Of a stretch of DNA of 64,000 nucleotides, positions 42,031 through 54,214 are shown one piece after another. Both the position numbers and the translations under genes were made by a program. How positions within the stretch are numbered: the first letter of the stretch is position 1; each line of letters opens with the position of its first letter. A model generated the notes under the pieces. The model worked only from the letters and a program-made list of their open reading frames with translations, was not told where the DNA came from and did no database searches. Origin of the DNA: Azolla caroliniana (Eukaryota; Polypodiophyta); the NCBI GenBank assembly GCA_043228905.1, contig JBHGNT010000007.1, forward strand, positions 19,654,001 through 19,718,000, read 5' to 3'.

Positions 42031-42560
42031 GCCACAAACAACCCCATCCTAGACCGATGGTGGGGTAGCCGAGTCGGAATCGACCTTCTCCGAAGGATGG
42101 GAAATTGAATTGACCTTCATAGTTTTGCGCGAGCATCCTGGCTCGCTAAATGTGATCGAACGGTTGCACCAATACACTATTGGATTGTGTGCCTCCAACC
42201 ACATTAGTCTTAAGAAGATCGTATGTCAAGGAGATGCGATGAGATAAAAGGTGAGCTCCTCCTGGTGTGAGCTCACACGAAGCCCTAATGGGATCGTAGC
42301 TTGGGTAATTGCCCTGATGAGAGGAGGCGCCCGTCAATTGCTTCAATGGGAATGGGTTTTGAGAGGCAAATGACTGGTACACCATGTGCATGGGCGAACG
42401 CGACGTCGATGAGGCAAGAAGATGCCCCAGAATCAAGTAAAGCAACAGGCTGAATGGAACTAGAGTTAAACGAAAGTCATACCTCCAATGTGAAATTGCC
42501 TGATGGTCCGGCAATGGAACCAAGAGAATGTGGATGACGGGAGATGTCCAGATGCATGGC
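42031..42560 (-). pseudogene. G2 protease region, decayed
   Basis: Minus strand in mixed frames includes LLDSGASSCLIDVAF-like wording around 42390-42450 (ALLDSGASS; retropepsin active site readable from CTTTACTTGATTCTGGGGCA, minus of 42420-42440) and the segment AMHLDISRHPHSL near 42550. Frames shift repeatedly; domain assignment relies on position between gag and RT. Confidence 0.55.
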
Positions 42561-43594
42561 TCCTATTGCAACCAAACGATGTCGTTTTCCAAATATTGGG
42601 GTTCGTTAACTCGATGGAATTGTGGGCAATTACTCCTAGGACAATGGAGAACAACATGATCAAAGGCACCACAATACATGCACAAGCCATTAGCCCGCTG
42701 AAATTGTCGTTCGGCATTAGTCAATGGACAAAATCTGGCTTGATCAATTTCCATGGGGACGGGAGCATCTGCCAAAGTAGGGGAGTGTGACGCAGTCGGT
42801 GGGAGGGATACCTGGGGTAGTACGACCGAGGCGTGTCGTGGAAGTGAATGAAGTGGAACCGAAGTCTAGCGCTCTTCCTAGCGAAATTCGAAAAGACGAT
42901 TGTCACAATGGACTGCATGTGAAATCTCTTGGGATAAAGAGGTGGGCTCTGGAAAGTTCAAGAGAAGATTCTTGACATTGCTTCGAAGGCCCTGCCGAAA
43001 GTGATCAACTAAAGCTTGATCATCCCAATTTACGTCGCATGCTAGTTGTTGAAATTCTCAAGCATAGACAGAAGCTGCATGTGAACCTTGTTTGAGTGCA
43101 TATAGTTTGTTAAGGTCTATATGTCGCTGGTCCGTCTCTCCAAATGTGGCCTCTAACTCGGCGAGGAAGGCGGGAAAGTCCTCCAATAGAGGTGACGAAG
43201 TTTCTACCAATGGTGCAAGCCAAGCTTGGGCCGAACCGGAGAGAAGGGTGCCCACAAGGCCAACTTGTCGAAGACCATCTGCATAACATTGAGGTTGTAG
43301 CCAAATGATAAGTCGAATTTGGTTGATGAACCCTTGGAAACGCGACTTCGTTCCTTCAAATTTTTCTAGGAGGCTAACCTTAGGCTTAAGAAAATGCGAA
43401 GAAGCTAGGCGAAATGTTGGTAGAAGATCAGGCTCTAGGCTAGGTTGCGGTGGGAGACTAGGCTTTGGGGGTTGTGAGGATAGGGAGGTACCGACTTGAA
43501 GTTATTGTAAAGAATTTCGAAGAGCTTCATTTTCAAGCTGGAGTTGTTGTAAGGCTACCATTATCTAGCTTAAGTCACTAGCTGAGTCAAACAT
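42561..43594 (-). pseudogene. G2 gag
   Basis: ATG at 43592-43594 (MFDSASDLS), an early stop, then VALQQLQLENEALRNSLQ (coiled coil), LEKFEGTKSRFQGFINQIRL, VGTLLSGSAQAWLAPLVETS and LEATFGETDQRHIDLNKLYA (Retrotrans_gag core), HFRQGLRSNVKNL, and a zinc knuckle CMYCGAFDHVVLHC (about 42650-42695). At least three stops or shifts interrupt it. Same gag layout as G4 (58150-58920), so G2 and G4 are related lineages. Confidence 0.82.
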
Positions 43595-43644
43595 AGTTAT
43601 GGCTTATGAGAGGAAGTGCTATGGGGATGGCAAGGTGACCAAAC

Positions 43645-43934
43645 TGTCACGGATAAATCATAAGCTCAAGAGACAAGAAAGAAGATAACCAAATGGATGA
43701 GTAGTATTAACTGAAAGACCCCATAACTGGTGTTGTTCACCTTGAATTTCTTCAAGGTGAACTCAACTATTTATACTACACGACATGCATACTTGTTGCA
43801 CACATGTGAATATACAATAGAGCATGTAGGTATGCATGCATGTGCCAATTGTAAATACTACAAGGGAGCAACTATGCACATGATGCTAGCCAAAACTACA
43901 AGGGCCAATTATATATATAACTGTATACTAGAGC
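43645..43934 (-). repeat. G2 5' LTR, partial
   Basis: Starts plus TGTCACGGATAAATCATAAG, adjacent on the left to a candidate primer site (minus TGGTCACCTTGCC). Contains a TATAAATA box on the minus strand (about 43769-43776). Its outer end is unclear because LINE sequence begins at about 43935. Confidence 0.65.
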
Positions 43935-44770
43935 CCTGGTTGGGATGGCTTGACAAATGAAGTTCTTAAACGATATTCGAACATTTTAAAGGGGCCCTTA
44001 ACTTTGATGTTTCAACATTCTTGGGATTCTGGTCGTATGCCTCAAGCTTGGAAGGTTGCTCTAATTAAATTAGTTCCAAAGGTAACATCTCCTGAGTCAT
44101 TTCATCAATGGAGACCTATTTCTTTGATAGGGGGGTTGTATAAGATATTTACAAAGGTCTTGGCAAATAGATTACAAAAGTATTTGCCAAAGTTGATACA
44201 TCCTACCAATATATGGTTTTATTGCAGGTAGAAATATATTGCATAATGTGTTGAATGTTCAAAGGGCCATGGATTATGCTAAAACACTCATCAAGAATTG
44301 ATTATGGTGCAATTAGATTTGGAGAAAGCTTATGATCATGTTAATTGGTCCTTTGTTTCTTGGTTAATGCATACAATGGTTTTTGGACCTTGTATGTCTC
44401 GCCTCATATTTTATTAGGACAAGATGCGGTGTCTCGAGTAATGCTTAATGGGGGAGGTACATCAGATATTGCCTTCACAAGATCTGTTCGTCAAGGATGC
44501 CCTCTTAGCCCGTTGTTGTTTGCTATTGTTACTCATACCTTGTTAGTGATGTTATCAAGGCTTGCAACAAATGGTGACATTGTGGGTCTACACCCTCCGT
44601 CTCGAGGGCACCTAGTAGCACAGGCTTTGGCTGATGATTCTTTCATGTTTTTACAAGCCTCACGAGAGAATCTGGAGAAGGGGATGCTTGTATGGAACTA
44701 ATTTGCATTGTCTTGTGGATTACATATTAATTGGAAGAAGTCTAGACTCATATCATGTAATTGTGTTGAC
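43935..44770 (+). pseudogene. LINE reverse transcriptase fragment
   Basis: Plus strand: GWDGLTNEVLKRYSNILKGP, MPQAWKVALIKLVPKVTSPE, RPISLIGGLYKIFTKVLANR, then after shifts SVRQGCPLSPLLFAIVTHTL and AQALADDSFMFLQAS. These are the conserved non-LTR RT blocks; the catalytic F/YADD reads LADD. No endonuclease upstream. Stops near 44232 and 44701. It truncates or abuts the G2 LTR, typical of a 5'-truncated LINE insertion. Confidence 0.88.
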
Positions 44771-45765
44771 CTTCTATGGATCCTAATGATGAAGACGATT
44801 GATCAACCCAATGAACAAGAAAGAAAAGGACGACTACACTATTAGGTACAAAGGACCAAAAGAATCGCTTAAGTAAAGAAATTTGTGTTTAAAGGGTATT
44901 CTGGTTAATAGGGCTTGTAGATTTGAGTGTATAGTTACTTTATAAAGTGTATTTTTTTGGACATATGGGTAGTTTGGTAAATTTGAAACTTAGAGGGGCA
45001 TTCTGGTAAATAGGCGAACTTCCAGGGGTATCCTAGTACTTTTCCCTTCTTTATATTATTAATGAGTCACCATGATGGTCACATGGCATCCTTAGGTGTC
45101 ACCATGGTGCTCAGTCACTTGTAAGATATAGCCACGATGAACCTCCTGAGATTGGGATGTGTCAATCAACACGCAACCTTTGTGAGTCACCCTACACAAC
45201 ATAAAGTATCTCACAAAGGACCAACTCATTGTCTATGTTGGACTCCTAATAATACAACCACTAGCATGCTCATCAACCATATGCTACCGCACATACAATC
45301 TCCATCCCAACATACAACTATATTGTTCCTATCAATCATCATTGTAACATTAGCAACAACTAACACACATCTTTTTTTCATAAAATAGTGGAGTTATATA
45401 TACACGATTGAAGACTCATATACAATGTCAAATGCCTAATTCCGCATGCATATGAGCACTTTGCACTACCACGTACAACATCCCACTTATATATCTAGGC
45501 GACAAACTTCTGAGATACATCAAAATTGTTTTTTACACCCATCAAATGCTCTCGCGATACCGATGATGATAAAAACCAAGACCCGAAGCAATTTTATGCA
45601 CTACGTGAGCAACAAGATGCATTCGTCGTCAATTCATACGCTTTTCTTTTCGTATCATTTCTGTTGTCCCTTCAGAGGTCAAGCGGGAACATTCGGCGCA
45701 TTCACGAAAAATTGATTAAACAAAACCTCAAGCCGCAATTGGGAGTGTTTCCCTGAGAACATCTA
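44771..45765. other. AT-rich spacer, no recognised gene
   Basis: Contains three variants of GGGTATTCTGGTTAATAGGG (about 44898, 44994 and 45025) and an imperfect dyad around GTCACCATGATGG/GTGTCACCATGG (45066-45110). A short open stretch at 45526-45756 has a hydrophobic segment (AFLFVSFLLSL) but I cannot assign it. Confidence 0.4.
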
Positions 45766-45933
<168 letters not shown>

Positions 45934-46700
45934 CCTTTCACATTCAATCAATCAAACTCCAATTTTGAATACAAAATGAAGACAGAGAGCTACAAAATAC
46001 AGGGATACAAAAACAAAGCTCTCTCTCCTCTTTGCAGACTCAAACAGGGGATTGACTATTTTCTTTTGCTTCTACGTATATACATGTATTTTGGGCATGT
46101 GTGTAGGTATGTATATACATGCCTTTTGTACATGTATATATACTCTTGGCTATGTACTTGTTTGTATGTTTTTGTGAACTACGTATATATGTCTGCAGAG
46201 GGAAAGCCAAGATCTCTACGAATGATGTCAAACCCAACTCCTCTTCAAGTAGGAGAAAAAGCCACTGATATTCTTGAGCCAATTGTTGTGGTTATTGGTG
46301 ATGTTGGAGTGTTAGCGGGTTAGTTAACTCGGAAGCTTACTAGGAGAAAGATTGGATAAGATTGGGCTAGAGAATGTCTCAATGTCTCCTTTATCTTCAC
46401 TAAGATGATGAATCTATAGGGATGGAGGAGAAAAAAGATCCATCCAAATTTAGACTTCTCTTTTTTTAATGGCCATAAAGGACATCCAAAGTTGAGTGAT
46501 GCTTGTTTAAGCAAACCTTTTGTGATTTCTACATAACAAACTACATTCTACAAGTGCTTGGATTTTCTTTTTTTTGTACACATTGTATAAACATCGGTAA
46601 TTCGTGTTTTCTGCTTTCTTTCTCAGTTGTACGAAAGAATGATATGCCAAATTATTTTGTTTTACTGATTAATTCTAATATTTTGTGCTCATAAATATTC
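45934..46700. other. Spacer without recognised gene
   Basis: AT-rich with TATA/CATG alternations (46075-46190). Nothing I can assign. Confidence 0.4.
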
Positions 46701-47253
46701 ATGTTATTTAATCCTCCCAGATGGGAAGGGGCATTTACGAGGCTTCAAGTGATGGTGGGGGTAAGGGGATATTTTTCTTGCAGACGGTTTCAAGACTATG
46801 ATGTGGAGGAAGATGGCATTATATGTACATCAACGATTCAACTAGAGATATTTCACTATATTACATTCTCTAAAATAAGGCTCCTTGCTTATGATGGATC
46901 TAAGTGGATCATCGACCCACAAGTCAATGTAGTCAAGGAAGTTTTCGTGGGGTATGGTAGTATGGGCATGTCCAAATGATACGATTATTAGAATTCAAAG
47001 AGAAAGGGTAAGGGTGGTGTACCGAAGTCATATGGAAATTCCTTATATCTTAAAGGAAGTGCAAGAGGAATGGGAGTTGCTATGCACCACCACAATGTGG
47101 TTTATTTGGATTGCTAGGTGTTATATTAATTTTCATGGACCTGTGGAAAGTGTACGGAACGTCTCGATGCATATGGTACATACCTTGAAAGGGTTGTATG
47201 ATGAAATTAAAGGTGAGACATGTTACTCCCTCCCAGAGAACACCTTCGATTAG
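46701..47253 (+). pseudogene. LINE 3'-end-like fragment
   Basis: Two overlapping frames. 46954-47253 reads EVQEEWELLCTTTMWFIWIA and RCYINFHGPVESV, matching the W..IW..R pattern of the C-terminal zinc-binding/RNase H-proximal region in plant LINEs. 46701-46979 precedes it in another frame (FSCRRFQDYDVEEDGII, DGSKWIIDPQ). Likely the tail of the element whose RT is at 43935. Confidence 0.5.
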
Positions 47254-48135
47254 CCCTCTTGAGTAATCGGGTCAAGGTATTGTGGTGCGAAGGAGACTCA
47301 GGGTCACGACGTACGACCGAATGTTAATCAGATCGTTATAGAGAATAAGACTGACACTCAGCGGAATTGGCTACAGTCGATTCATTTATACATCCTTACA
47401 CACTCGACCGTTATATAGATATATGTGTATAGAAATGAGACAGACACGAAAGTTACCCACAAAGCATATATATATATATTCGATTACAGGTACAGATACA
47501 AGCATCGATTATAATTGGTAAACACTCCTTCACTCTCTATTAGCCTATCCCTAATCGTAGTCCTCTAGATTTCCCTTCTATCCCCTTTGTGTTCGCTACT
47601 CCCCGATATATATATATATAGCTTCCTTTTGCTTGGTGTTTTCCACTCACTCTTTCCTTGATATTCGGTTGTTAGTGCTCGACTCCTTTTGATATGTTTC
47701 ACACTAGTCACCCTTGTCCCATCGGGTAACACCTGGCATGCCAGTGGGGCAGTGCCTTGCACGTTGGACCCACAACCAAAATTGATAAAACTCGAAGGTC
47801 CCAAAAATTGACAAAATCTAAAAATTCTAATATACTGTGAAATGCACATAAGAGATCAAAACTAGTCTAGTTAGTTGAATCTTACTTCTTACTAAATTTA
47901 TAATTGATACAAAGGTACCCATTTGGGTTGGCTTAGCAAAAAGGGTGTGCTAAAAGAGTGGTACAAAGGAACACATGCACACCACATTTCCCCGCTGAGA
48001 GAAACAAGACACTGAGGAGCAGGAACAGGAACAGGAACATGAGCAATGACTTGTCAAAGGAGGGGGACCATCTATTGGAGATAGAGCTCCCATGTGGCAT
48101 TATCCATGTTGGCAGGTTTCGGATGGACATCAATG
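47254..48135. other. Non-coding, LTR-like spacer
   Basis: Includes (TA)n runs at 47468-47480 and 47607-47623 (TATATATATATATA) and ACACCTGG/CCAGTG-rich DNA. No coding region. It may contain a solo LTR but no paired ends were found. Confidence 0.35.
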
Positions 48136-48211
48136 TGTTAGGAAACAGGTCCTCCAGATGGGAAGTGAGAACAACAGTGTTGATCAGCAAACTCGGCCGA
48201 GGCCGATAGGT

Positions 48212-48855
48212 GTTGGGAGACAGGTCCCTCCGAACCGGATGAGGAGTCCCCGGCTACGGAGAGCCGGATGGTGCAGACCCGGTGAGAACCGGATGAGGTG
48301 TACCCGGCTACGAAGAGCCGGATGGTGCAGACCTGGTGAGAACTAGATGAGGAGTACCCGGCTACGGAGAGCCGGATGGTGCAGACCCGGTCAAGACCGG
48401 ATGAAGAGACATATTCGTAAATATGTTTCTGAGAGTCCATCATGGCTATATTTGTAAATAGCCGAAAAGTCATATTAGTATAAATATGACTTAGGGAAAA
48501 CTTTTTTTTAGTGTTGTTGTCATTATTGTTGGTGTAAGGAGAGAGAGAGAGCGCGTAACTGTGTACAGAGCGAGAGAGAGAAAAAGAGGTCGTTGCCTCT
48601 GTTGTAACCGCCGCCTGTGGCGAGGATCGTGAGCACGAGGTCGTTGCCTCCGTGAACTCACTGTTGTACATTCTAACATAGTGATAGTTTGCAGCCTGTG
48701 GCTGCCGTGGTTTTTTCCTTAGTTTGGGTTTTCCATGTAAACATCCTGCGTACTTGTCTCTTCTTCGTGTCGTTCATTATTTCCCATTTTCTGTGTATGA
48801 TTCTAAGCTCGGTTGTGGCCGAGCTTTGCGTATACGGAGCGTGTTGTTCCTGTCA
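48212..48855 (+). repeat. Copia A2 5' LTR
   Basis: 644 bp, TGTTGGGAGACAGG ... GTTCCTGTCA. U3 repeats 48225-48400 (three CCGG-rich units), three dyads and TATA box 48409-48490, then the GCGTAACTGTGTACAGAG tract and CGCCGCCTGTGGCG stem-like segment (48610-48623). Confidence 0.93.
48409..48490 (+). promoter_or_regulatory. Three consecutive dyads ending at the copia A TATA box
   Basis: Dyad 1 ACATATTCGTAAATATGT (48409-48426); dyad 2 GGCTATATTTGTAAATAGCC (48444-48463); dyad 3 48469-48490, GTCATATT.AGTA.AATATGAC, overlapping TATAAATA at 48480-48487. Present in every copia A, C and D LTR in the window. A promoter role is inferred. Confidence 0.6.
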
Positions 48856-48857
48856 AG

Positions 48858-48869
48858 TGGTATCAGAGC
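48858..48869 (+). promoter_or_regulatory. Copia A2 primer binding site
   Basis: TGGTATCAGAGC two bases after the LTR terminus; initiator-Met-tRNA type. Confidence 0.92.
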
Positions 48870-48884
48870 GAAACGACACAGAAA

Positions 48885-50196
48885 ATGGACGAATCGTTTG
48901 GCGGCATGTTCAAGCTCACCGGCTCCAACTATTCAGTGTGGAAGTTCTTTGGGTAAAGATCTTTGGTTACCGGTTCAGTTCGGGGACAAGAGACCGGACA
49001 AGATCGACACCACAATATGGGAGGTGATGCACATGAAGACAACGGCGTACATACGGTGCTTCATCGACATGAGCCTATACAACAACTTCAATGAAGAGAG
49101 CAAGGCTCTTGAGCTCTAGGAGAAGATCAGTATTATGTTTCAAAACAAAAATGTTGTTAATCAGGTTTCGGTATTCCGGAAGCTAGTAAGACTCCGGTAC
49201 CAAGATGGCTCCAGCATGGCGGAGCACATGAATGCCTTCCAGGGGCTGATCCACCAGGCAACTTCATTGGAAGTAGCTCTTGCCGATGAGGTACTAGCGC
49301 TACTCCTGCTCGGTTCCCTCCCGGATAGCTGGGAGACGTTGGTTGTCAGTTTGGGCAACGCTGGGCCGGAAGGAAAACGGTTATCCCTAGCAAGAGTAAA
49401 GTCGAGCTTGCTGGATGAGGAGGCACGTCGGAAAGATAAAGATATGAGCTCCGACTCCAAAGCGCTCCTTACCGAATCGGAACGCGGAAGACATAGAAAC
49501 TGTAGTCCCCAGAACCGGGAGAAGTTGGGGACACGGTCAAAGTCAAGGGGAAGGCCTACTTGCTTCTATTGTGGCAAGCCAGGACACTTCCAAAAGAACT
49601 GTCGGGATTTCCGAAAAGACAAGGAAACCGACGGTACCGATTCGAAGCGGACACCGGACCGGAACGGTAAAGACCGGAGGGGGCCGGACCGGAAGGGAAC
49701 AACGGCAATTGCGGCAAGTGAAGAAGAGTTGATGCTCATCATTGAGGAGAGTGAGATAAACCTTGGCGATGACGAGATGACTTGGGTGGTAGACTCCAGA
49801 ACGTCGTTCCACCTTACTCCGGACCAGAAATGCTTCTCATTCTACACAGCCAAAGATCACGGCTGTGTCCGGATGGGGAATGAAGGTACATGCCGAATTG
49901 TCAGCATAGGAGACGTGTGGCTGACAACACCAACCGGATGCAAGTTGCTGTTGAAGGATGTCCGACACATTCCAGAGGTTCATCTGAACCTGATATCAGC
50001 CGGTCGGCTAGATGATGAAGGCTACACGAGTAGCATCTGGAACGGTGTCATGAAGTTCAGCAAAGGGAGCCTGATTGTGGCTCGGGCCTGGAAGGTAAAC
50101 ACGTTATACTTGATGAATGCTCGGTTATGTCCAGAAGAAGTGAACGTAGCATCCGACACTGCCGGTGAGCTGTGGCACAAGAGGTTGTGTCATTAG
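48885..50196 (+). pseudogene. Copia A2 gag-protease
   Basis: ATG at 48885 (MDESFGGMFKLTGSNYS). A small deletion at about 48940 removes the KMRDMLVV stretch and shifts the frame; a TAG follows at 49117-49119. From 49135 the frame is open to 50196: SMAEHMNAFQGLIHQ, LLLGSLPDSWETLVV, zinc knuckle CFYCGKPGHFQKNC (about 49561-49602), and protease WVVDSRTSFHLTPDQ. The active-site Gly is Arg (DSR), so protease is dead. Ends GELWHKRLCH then TAG. Confidence 0.92.
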
Positions 50197-50208
50197 AGCG
50201 AGAAGGGA

Positions 50209-51380
50209 ATGAAGAGGCTTGCAGACGACAACCTCATTCCAGTGAAGAACGTGCACTTGGAGAAGTGCACTGATTGCCTGGCCGGTAAGCAAAACCGGAC
50301 CTCCTTCCGACCAAGGCCACCGATGAGACGTAATGCACCACTGGAGTTGGTGCATACGAATGTGTGTCAAGTAGGCACGAAGTCACATGCCGGAGCGCAG
50401 TACTTCGTGACATTCATAGATTACCACAGCCGGAAGCTGTGGGCCACACCGTTGAAGACGAAGGATCAGGTGCTATCCATCTTCAAAGATCTCCACGCGA
50501 GAGTGGAAAGAGAAACCGGCCGAAAGCTAAAGGCAGTTCGAGCAGATAACGGAGGAGAATACCGGGGTAGTTCGAGGAGTACTGCCACTCGAAGGAAATC
50601 TGGCTCAAATTTACCGTGTCGAAGACGCCGGAACTAAACGGACTGGCCGAGAGGATGAACCGGACCATAATGGAGAGGGTTCGGAGTATGCTAGCGCATG
50701 CAAAACTACCCAAGAAGTTTTGGGCTGAGGCATTGTCGACGGCGACATATGTGATAAACAGATCACCCTCAGTACCCTTGGACGGAGACACGCCACAGAG
50801 AGTCTGGACCGGTAAGGAAGTGTCCTACCGGCATCTGAAGGTATTCGGGTGTCTCGCGTACGTGCATGTACCTAAGGACCGGAGAGGAAAGTTAGATTCA
50901 AAGACCCGGCCATGCATATTCCTCAGTTACGGTGACGATGAGTTCGCCTACTGAGTCTGGGACCCGGTCGACAAGAAGGTATTCCGGAGTCGAGATATTA
51001 TCTTCATGGAGGACAAGACGCTCGCCGACTGGGAGTCGGAGAAGAAGATAATGAACTCCGAGTCGACCGGTAAGGATCGACTCTACGATCAGCAGATCCA
51101 ACCAGCAAGAGACCGGTTAGCACTCGAGGGACCAGCCGGTTACGGTTAGGATACCGAACAGGCTGAAGAAGTAGAGGAAGCTGAAACCAGAACCGGCCAA
51201 GACCCCGACTCAGATTCGAATAAAGAGCAAATGGAGGAGCCGGTCACCGAAGCCCGAAGACGGAGATATCCTCTCAGAGAGAGAAGGGCCCCCCGGAGAT
51301 TTCCGGATGCAGAGCATGTTCTGCTGACCGATGAGGGGGAGCCAGAAAGCTTCGAAGAAGTGAAGGATGACACCCACAGC
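50209..51380 (+). pseudogene. Copia A2 integrase
   Basis: 50209-50637: KRLADDNLIPVKNVHLEKCT, CLAGKQNRTSF, VHTNVCQVGTK (first acidic position D changed to N), DNGGEY. Frameshift near 50572. 50616-50954: ELNGLAERMNRTIMERV, GKEVSYRHLKVFGC, then TGA at 50953. Stop at 51147 in the acidic linker and at about 51387. Not functional. Confidence 0.9.
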
Positions 51381-51387
51381 CGAAAAT

Positions 51388-52910
51388 AGTTAAGTGCCAT
51401 GCAGGATGAGATGGATTCCCTACATGAGAACCATACGTACGAATTGGTGGAGTTGCCGAAAGGAAAGCGGGCACTCCGAAACAAGTGGGTGTACAAGTTG
51501 AAACCGGGAGATGCCGGCAACCCCCCGAGATACAAAGCCAGGATCGTGGTGAAGGGGTTCCAGCAGAAAAAGGGCGTGGACTTTGACGAGATATTTGCCC
51601 CAGTAGTAAAGATGACCTCCATCCGGACGGTGCTGAGTATAGTGGCAAGCATGGACCTCGAGGTAGAACAGATGGACGTGAAGACAACATTCCTTCACGG
51701 CGACCTCGAAGAGGAGATCTACATGCAGCAACCGAAGGGATTCGTGGAGAAAGGGAAGGAGCACCTGGTATGCCGGTTGAAGAAGAGCCTCTACGGGTTG
51801 AAGCAGGCCCCCCGGCAATGGTACTAGAAGTTCGACTCCTGCATGACCGATCAAGGGTACCACAAGACGCAGGCCGATCACTACGTGTTTGTGAAGAAGT
51901 TCGAAGGAGGCGACTTCCTGATACTCCTTCTGTACGTGGATGACATGTTGATCGTCGGACGAGACCAAGTCCAAATACGGATGCTGAAGAAGGCTCTCAA
52001 CCGGACCTTCTCAATGAAAGACTTGGGTCCGGTCAGACAGATGCTGGGGATGCATATTATCCAGAACCGGTCAGTGAAGCAATTATGGTTGTCACAGGAG
52101 AAGTACGTGACAAAGGTGCTTCACCGGTTCAACATGTCAGATGCGAAACCGGTCGAATCGACACTTCCGGCAAACTGCAGGTTATCCGGTAAGCAAAGCC
52201 CGAAGATGAAAGTAGAGAAGGCGGATATGATGAAGATTCCATATGCCTCTGCCATCGGAAGCTTGATGTACGCAATGGTGTGTACTCGACCAGATATAGG
52301 ATACGCAGTCGGAGTGGTGAGCCGGTTTATGAGCAATCCCGGCAAGGACCACTGGAACGCGGTCAAATGGATACTCCGGTATTTGAAGGGCACTTCAAAT
52401 ATGTGTCTCCGATTCAGCTCCGAAAAACCTCAACTTGACAGTTTCACCGATTCAGACATGTCGGCTGATGTGGATACGAACCGGTCTACATCCGGGTATG
52501 TAATGACATATGCAGGGGGAGCTGTTTCGTGGCAGTCGAGGCTGCAGAAGACGGTTGCGTTGTCAACCACGGAGGCGGAGTACATGGCGGCTGTGGAAGC
52601 CGGCAAGGAAATATTATGGATGAAGGACTTCATCGGAGAGCTTGGTATCCGGCAAGATGAATACCGGCTCTATTGCGACAGTCAAAGTGCCATCCACCTT
52701 GCTAAGAATGCGGCCTACCATTCCCGGACGAAGCATATCCAGCGAAGATATCATTGGATCCGGGAAAGAGTAGATGACCAGGAGTTCGCACTGACGAAGA
52801 TCCACACGGCCGAGAACGGGTCCGACATGCTGACCAAAGTGCTAATACCCGACAAGCTGGATGCATGCCGGAAGAGGATCAGACTAGTAAGACACCCCAT
52901 GCCGGAGTGA
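51388..52910 (+). pseudogene. Copia A2 RT-RNase H
   Basis: 51399-51827: NKWVYKLKPGDAG, VDFDEIFAPVVKM, EQMDVKTTFLHGDLEE, LYGLKQAPRQWY then TAG at 51825-51827. 51843-52910 is open for 355 codons: FLILLLYVDDMLIVGRDQVQ, GLMYAMVCTRPDIGYAVGVV, FTDSDMSADVDTNRS, TTEAEYMAAVEAGKE, DSQSAIHLAKNAAYHS, then RRYHWIRERVDD and the pol stop. The RNase H part looks undamaged. Polypurine tract and 3' LTR follow immediately. Confidence 0.93.
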
Positions 52911-52920
52911 AGGGGGAGTT

Positions 52921-53590
52921 TGTTGGGAGACAGGTCCCTCCGGATGGTGAGAACCGGATGAGGAGTCCCCGGCTACGGAGAGCCGGATGGTACGGACAGC
53001 CGGATGGTGCAGACCCGGTGAGAACCGGATGAGGTGTACCCGGCTACGGAGAGCCGGATGGTGCAGACCCGGTGAGAACCGGATGAGGAGTACTCGGCTA
53101 CGGAGAGCCCGATGGTGCAGACCCGGTCAAGACCGGATGAAGAGACATATTCGTAAATATGTTTCTGAGAGTCCATCATGGCTATATTTGTAAATAGCCG
53201 AAAAGTCATATTAGTATAAATATGACTTAGGGAAAACTTTTTTTTAGTGTTGTTGTCATTATTGTTGGTGCAAGGAGAGAGAGAAAGCGCGTAATTGTGT
53301 ATAGAGCGAGAGAGAGAAAGAGGTCGTTGCCTCTGTTGTAACCGCCGCCTGTGGCGAGGATCATGAGCACGAGGTCGTTGCCTCCATGAACTCACTGTTG
53401 TACATTCTAACATAGTGATAGTTTGTAGCCTGTGGGCTGCTGTGGTTTTTCCCTTAGTTTGGGTTTTCCACATAAACATCCTGCGTACTCGTCTCTTCTT
53501 CATGTCGTTCATTATTTCCCATTTTCTGTGTATGATTCTAAGCTCTGTTGTGGCCGAGTGTTGCGTATACGGAACGTGTTGTTCCCGTCA
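52921..53590 (+). repeat. Copia A2 3' LTR
   Basis: 670 bp, TGTTGGGAGACAGG ... GTTCCCGTCA. Differs from its 5' partner mainly by the number and phase of CCGG repeats (extra ATGGTACGGACAGCCGG at 52986-53002). Same TATA dyads at 53143-53225. Confidence 0.93.
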
Positions 53591-53919
53591 ATAGGCCGAA
53601 GCCGAATCCGGATGGCAAGTACCCGGCAAGGAAGACCCGGTGAGAACCGGATGACGAATACCCGGCAAGGAAGACTCGGTGAGAACCGGATGACGAGTAC
53701 CCGGTGAGAACCGGATGTTGTAGGCCCGGTGAGAACTTCTCATCGGATGGAAAGGACATATATGTAAATATGTTCCAGAGATCCCACTGAGGGTATATTT
53801 GTAAATAGCCCGAAAGTCATATTAGTATAAATATGACCTAGTGCAAACATAATAGAATATGATGGAGAGTTGGTTGTAATATTATTGTGGCGGCGATAAT
53901 TCAGAGCGTAACTGTGTAT

Positions 53920-53923
<4 letters not shown>

Positions 53924-53972
<49 letters not shown>
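53924..53972. repeat. (GA)n tract in copia D LTR
   Basis: About 23 GA units. The same position holds shorter GA/CT tracts in copia A LTRs. Confidence 0.95.
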
Positions 53973-53975
<3 letters not shown>

Positions 53976-54214
53976 GAGGTTGTTGCCTCTGTTGTAACCG
54001 CCTGGTCGCGAAGCGAGGGAGCAAGTGTCAGAACCAAGGATAAAAGATAGAGTGATAGAAGAAGGATATTAGAGAACACGAGAAGAAAGGAACCAAATAC
54101 TAAGAGAAGAATGGATGTATAAGATAGAGAAAGAAAGAGAATGGGTACAAGATATGTAATGAGAGCTAAAGACTGGTGTTGATTCGAATTGATTTGAGAA
54201 TACATGTATGCCCT

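Larger units (their letters stand above)
38843..43934 (-). mobile_element. Ty3/gypsy element G2, interrupted
   Basis: Minus strand from a 5' LTR (from 43645), gag, protease, RT, RNase H to integrase zinc domain (38843-39070). The rest of integrase is missing at the G3 3' LTR boundary. Contains a G1-type solo LTR (40310-41451) and a mitochondrial tRNA insert (about 41601-41760). Confidence 0.85.
48212..53590 (+). mobile_element. Ty1/copia element A2, full length, inactive
   Basis: 5' LTR 48212-48855, primer site, gag, protease, integrase, RT, RNase H, polypurine tract GAAGGGGGAGTT (52909-52920), 3' LTR 52921-53590, target duplication ATAGG on both sides. Same family as copia A1 but on the plus strand. 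Multiple stops and frame breaks make it unable to encode its own proteins. Confidence 0.96.
48136..54025 (+). mobile_element. Copia D LTR (related to C), interrupted by copia A2 and cut by G4
   Basis: LTR start TGTTAGGAAACAGG at 48136, running to 48211, then copia A2 (48212-53590), then continuing 53591-54025 to TGTAACCGCC and GGTCGCGAAGC, where gypsy G4 begins at 54026. ATAGG duplicated at 48207-48211 and 53591-53595 proves that the two parts were once continuous. Its TATA region (53762-53838) and CCGG repeats (53600-53740) match the copia C LTR type. Downstream parts of this element are outside the window or lost. Confidence 0.85.
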
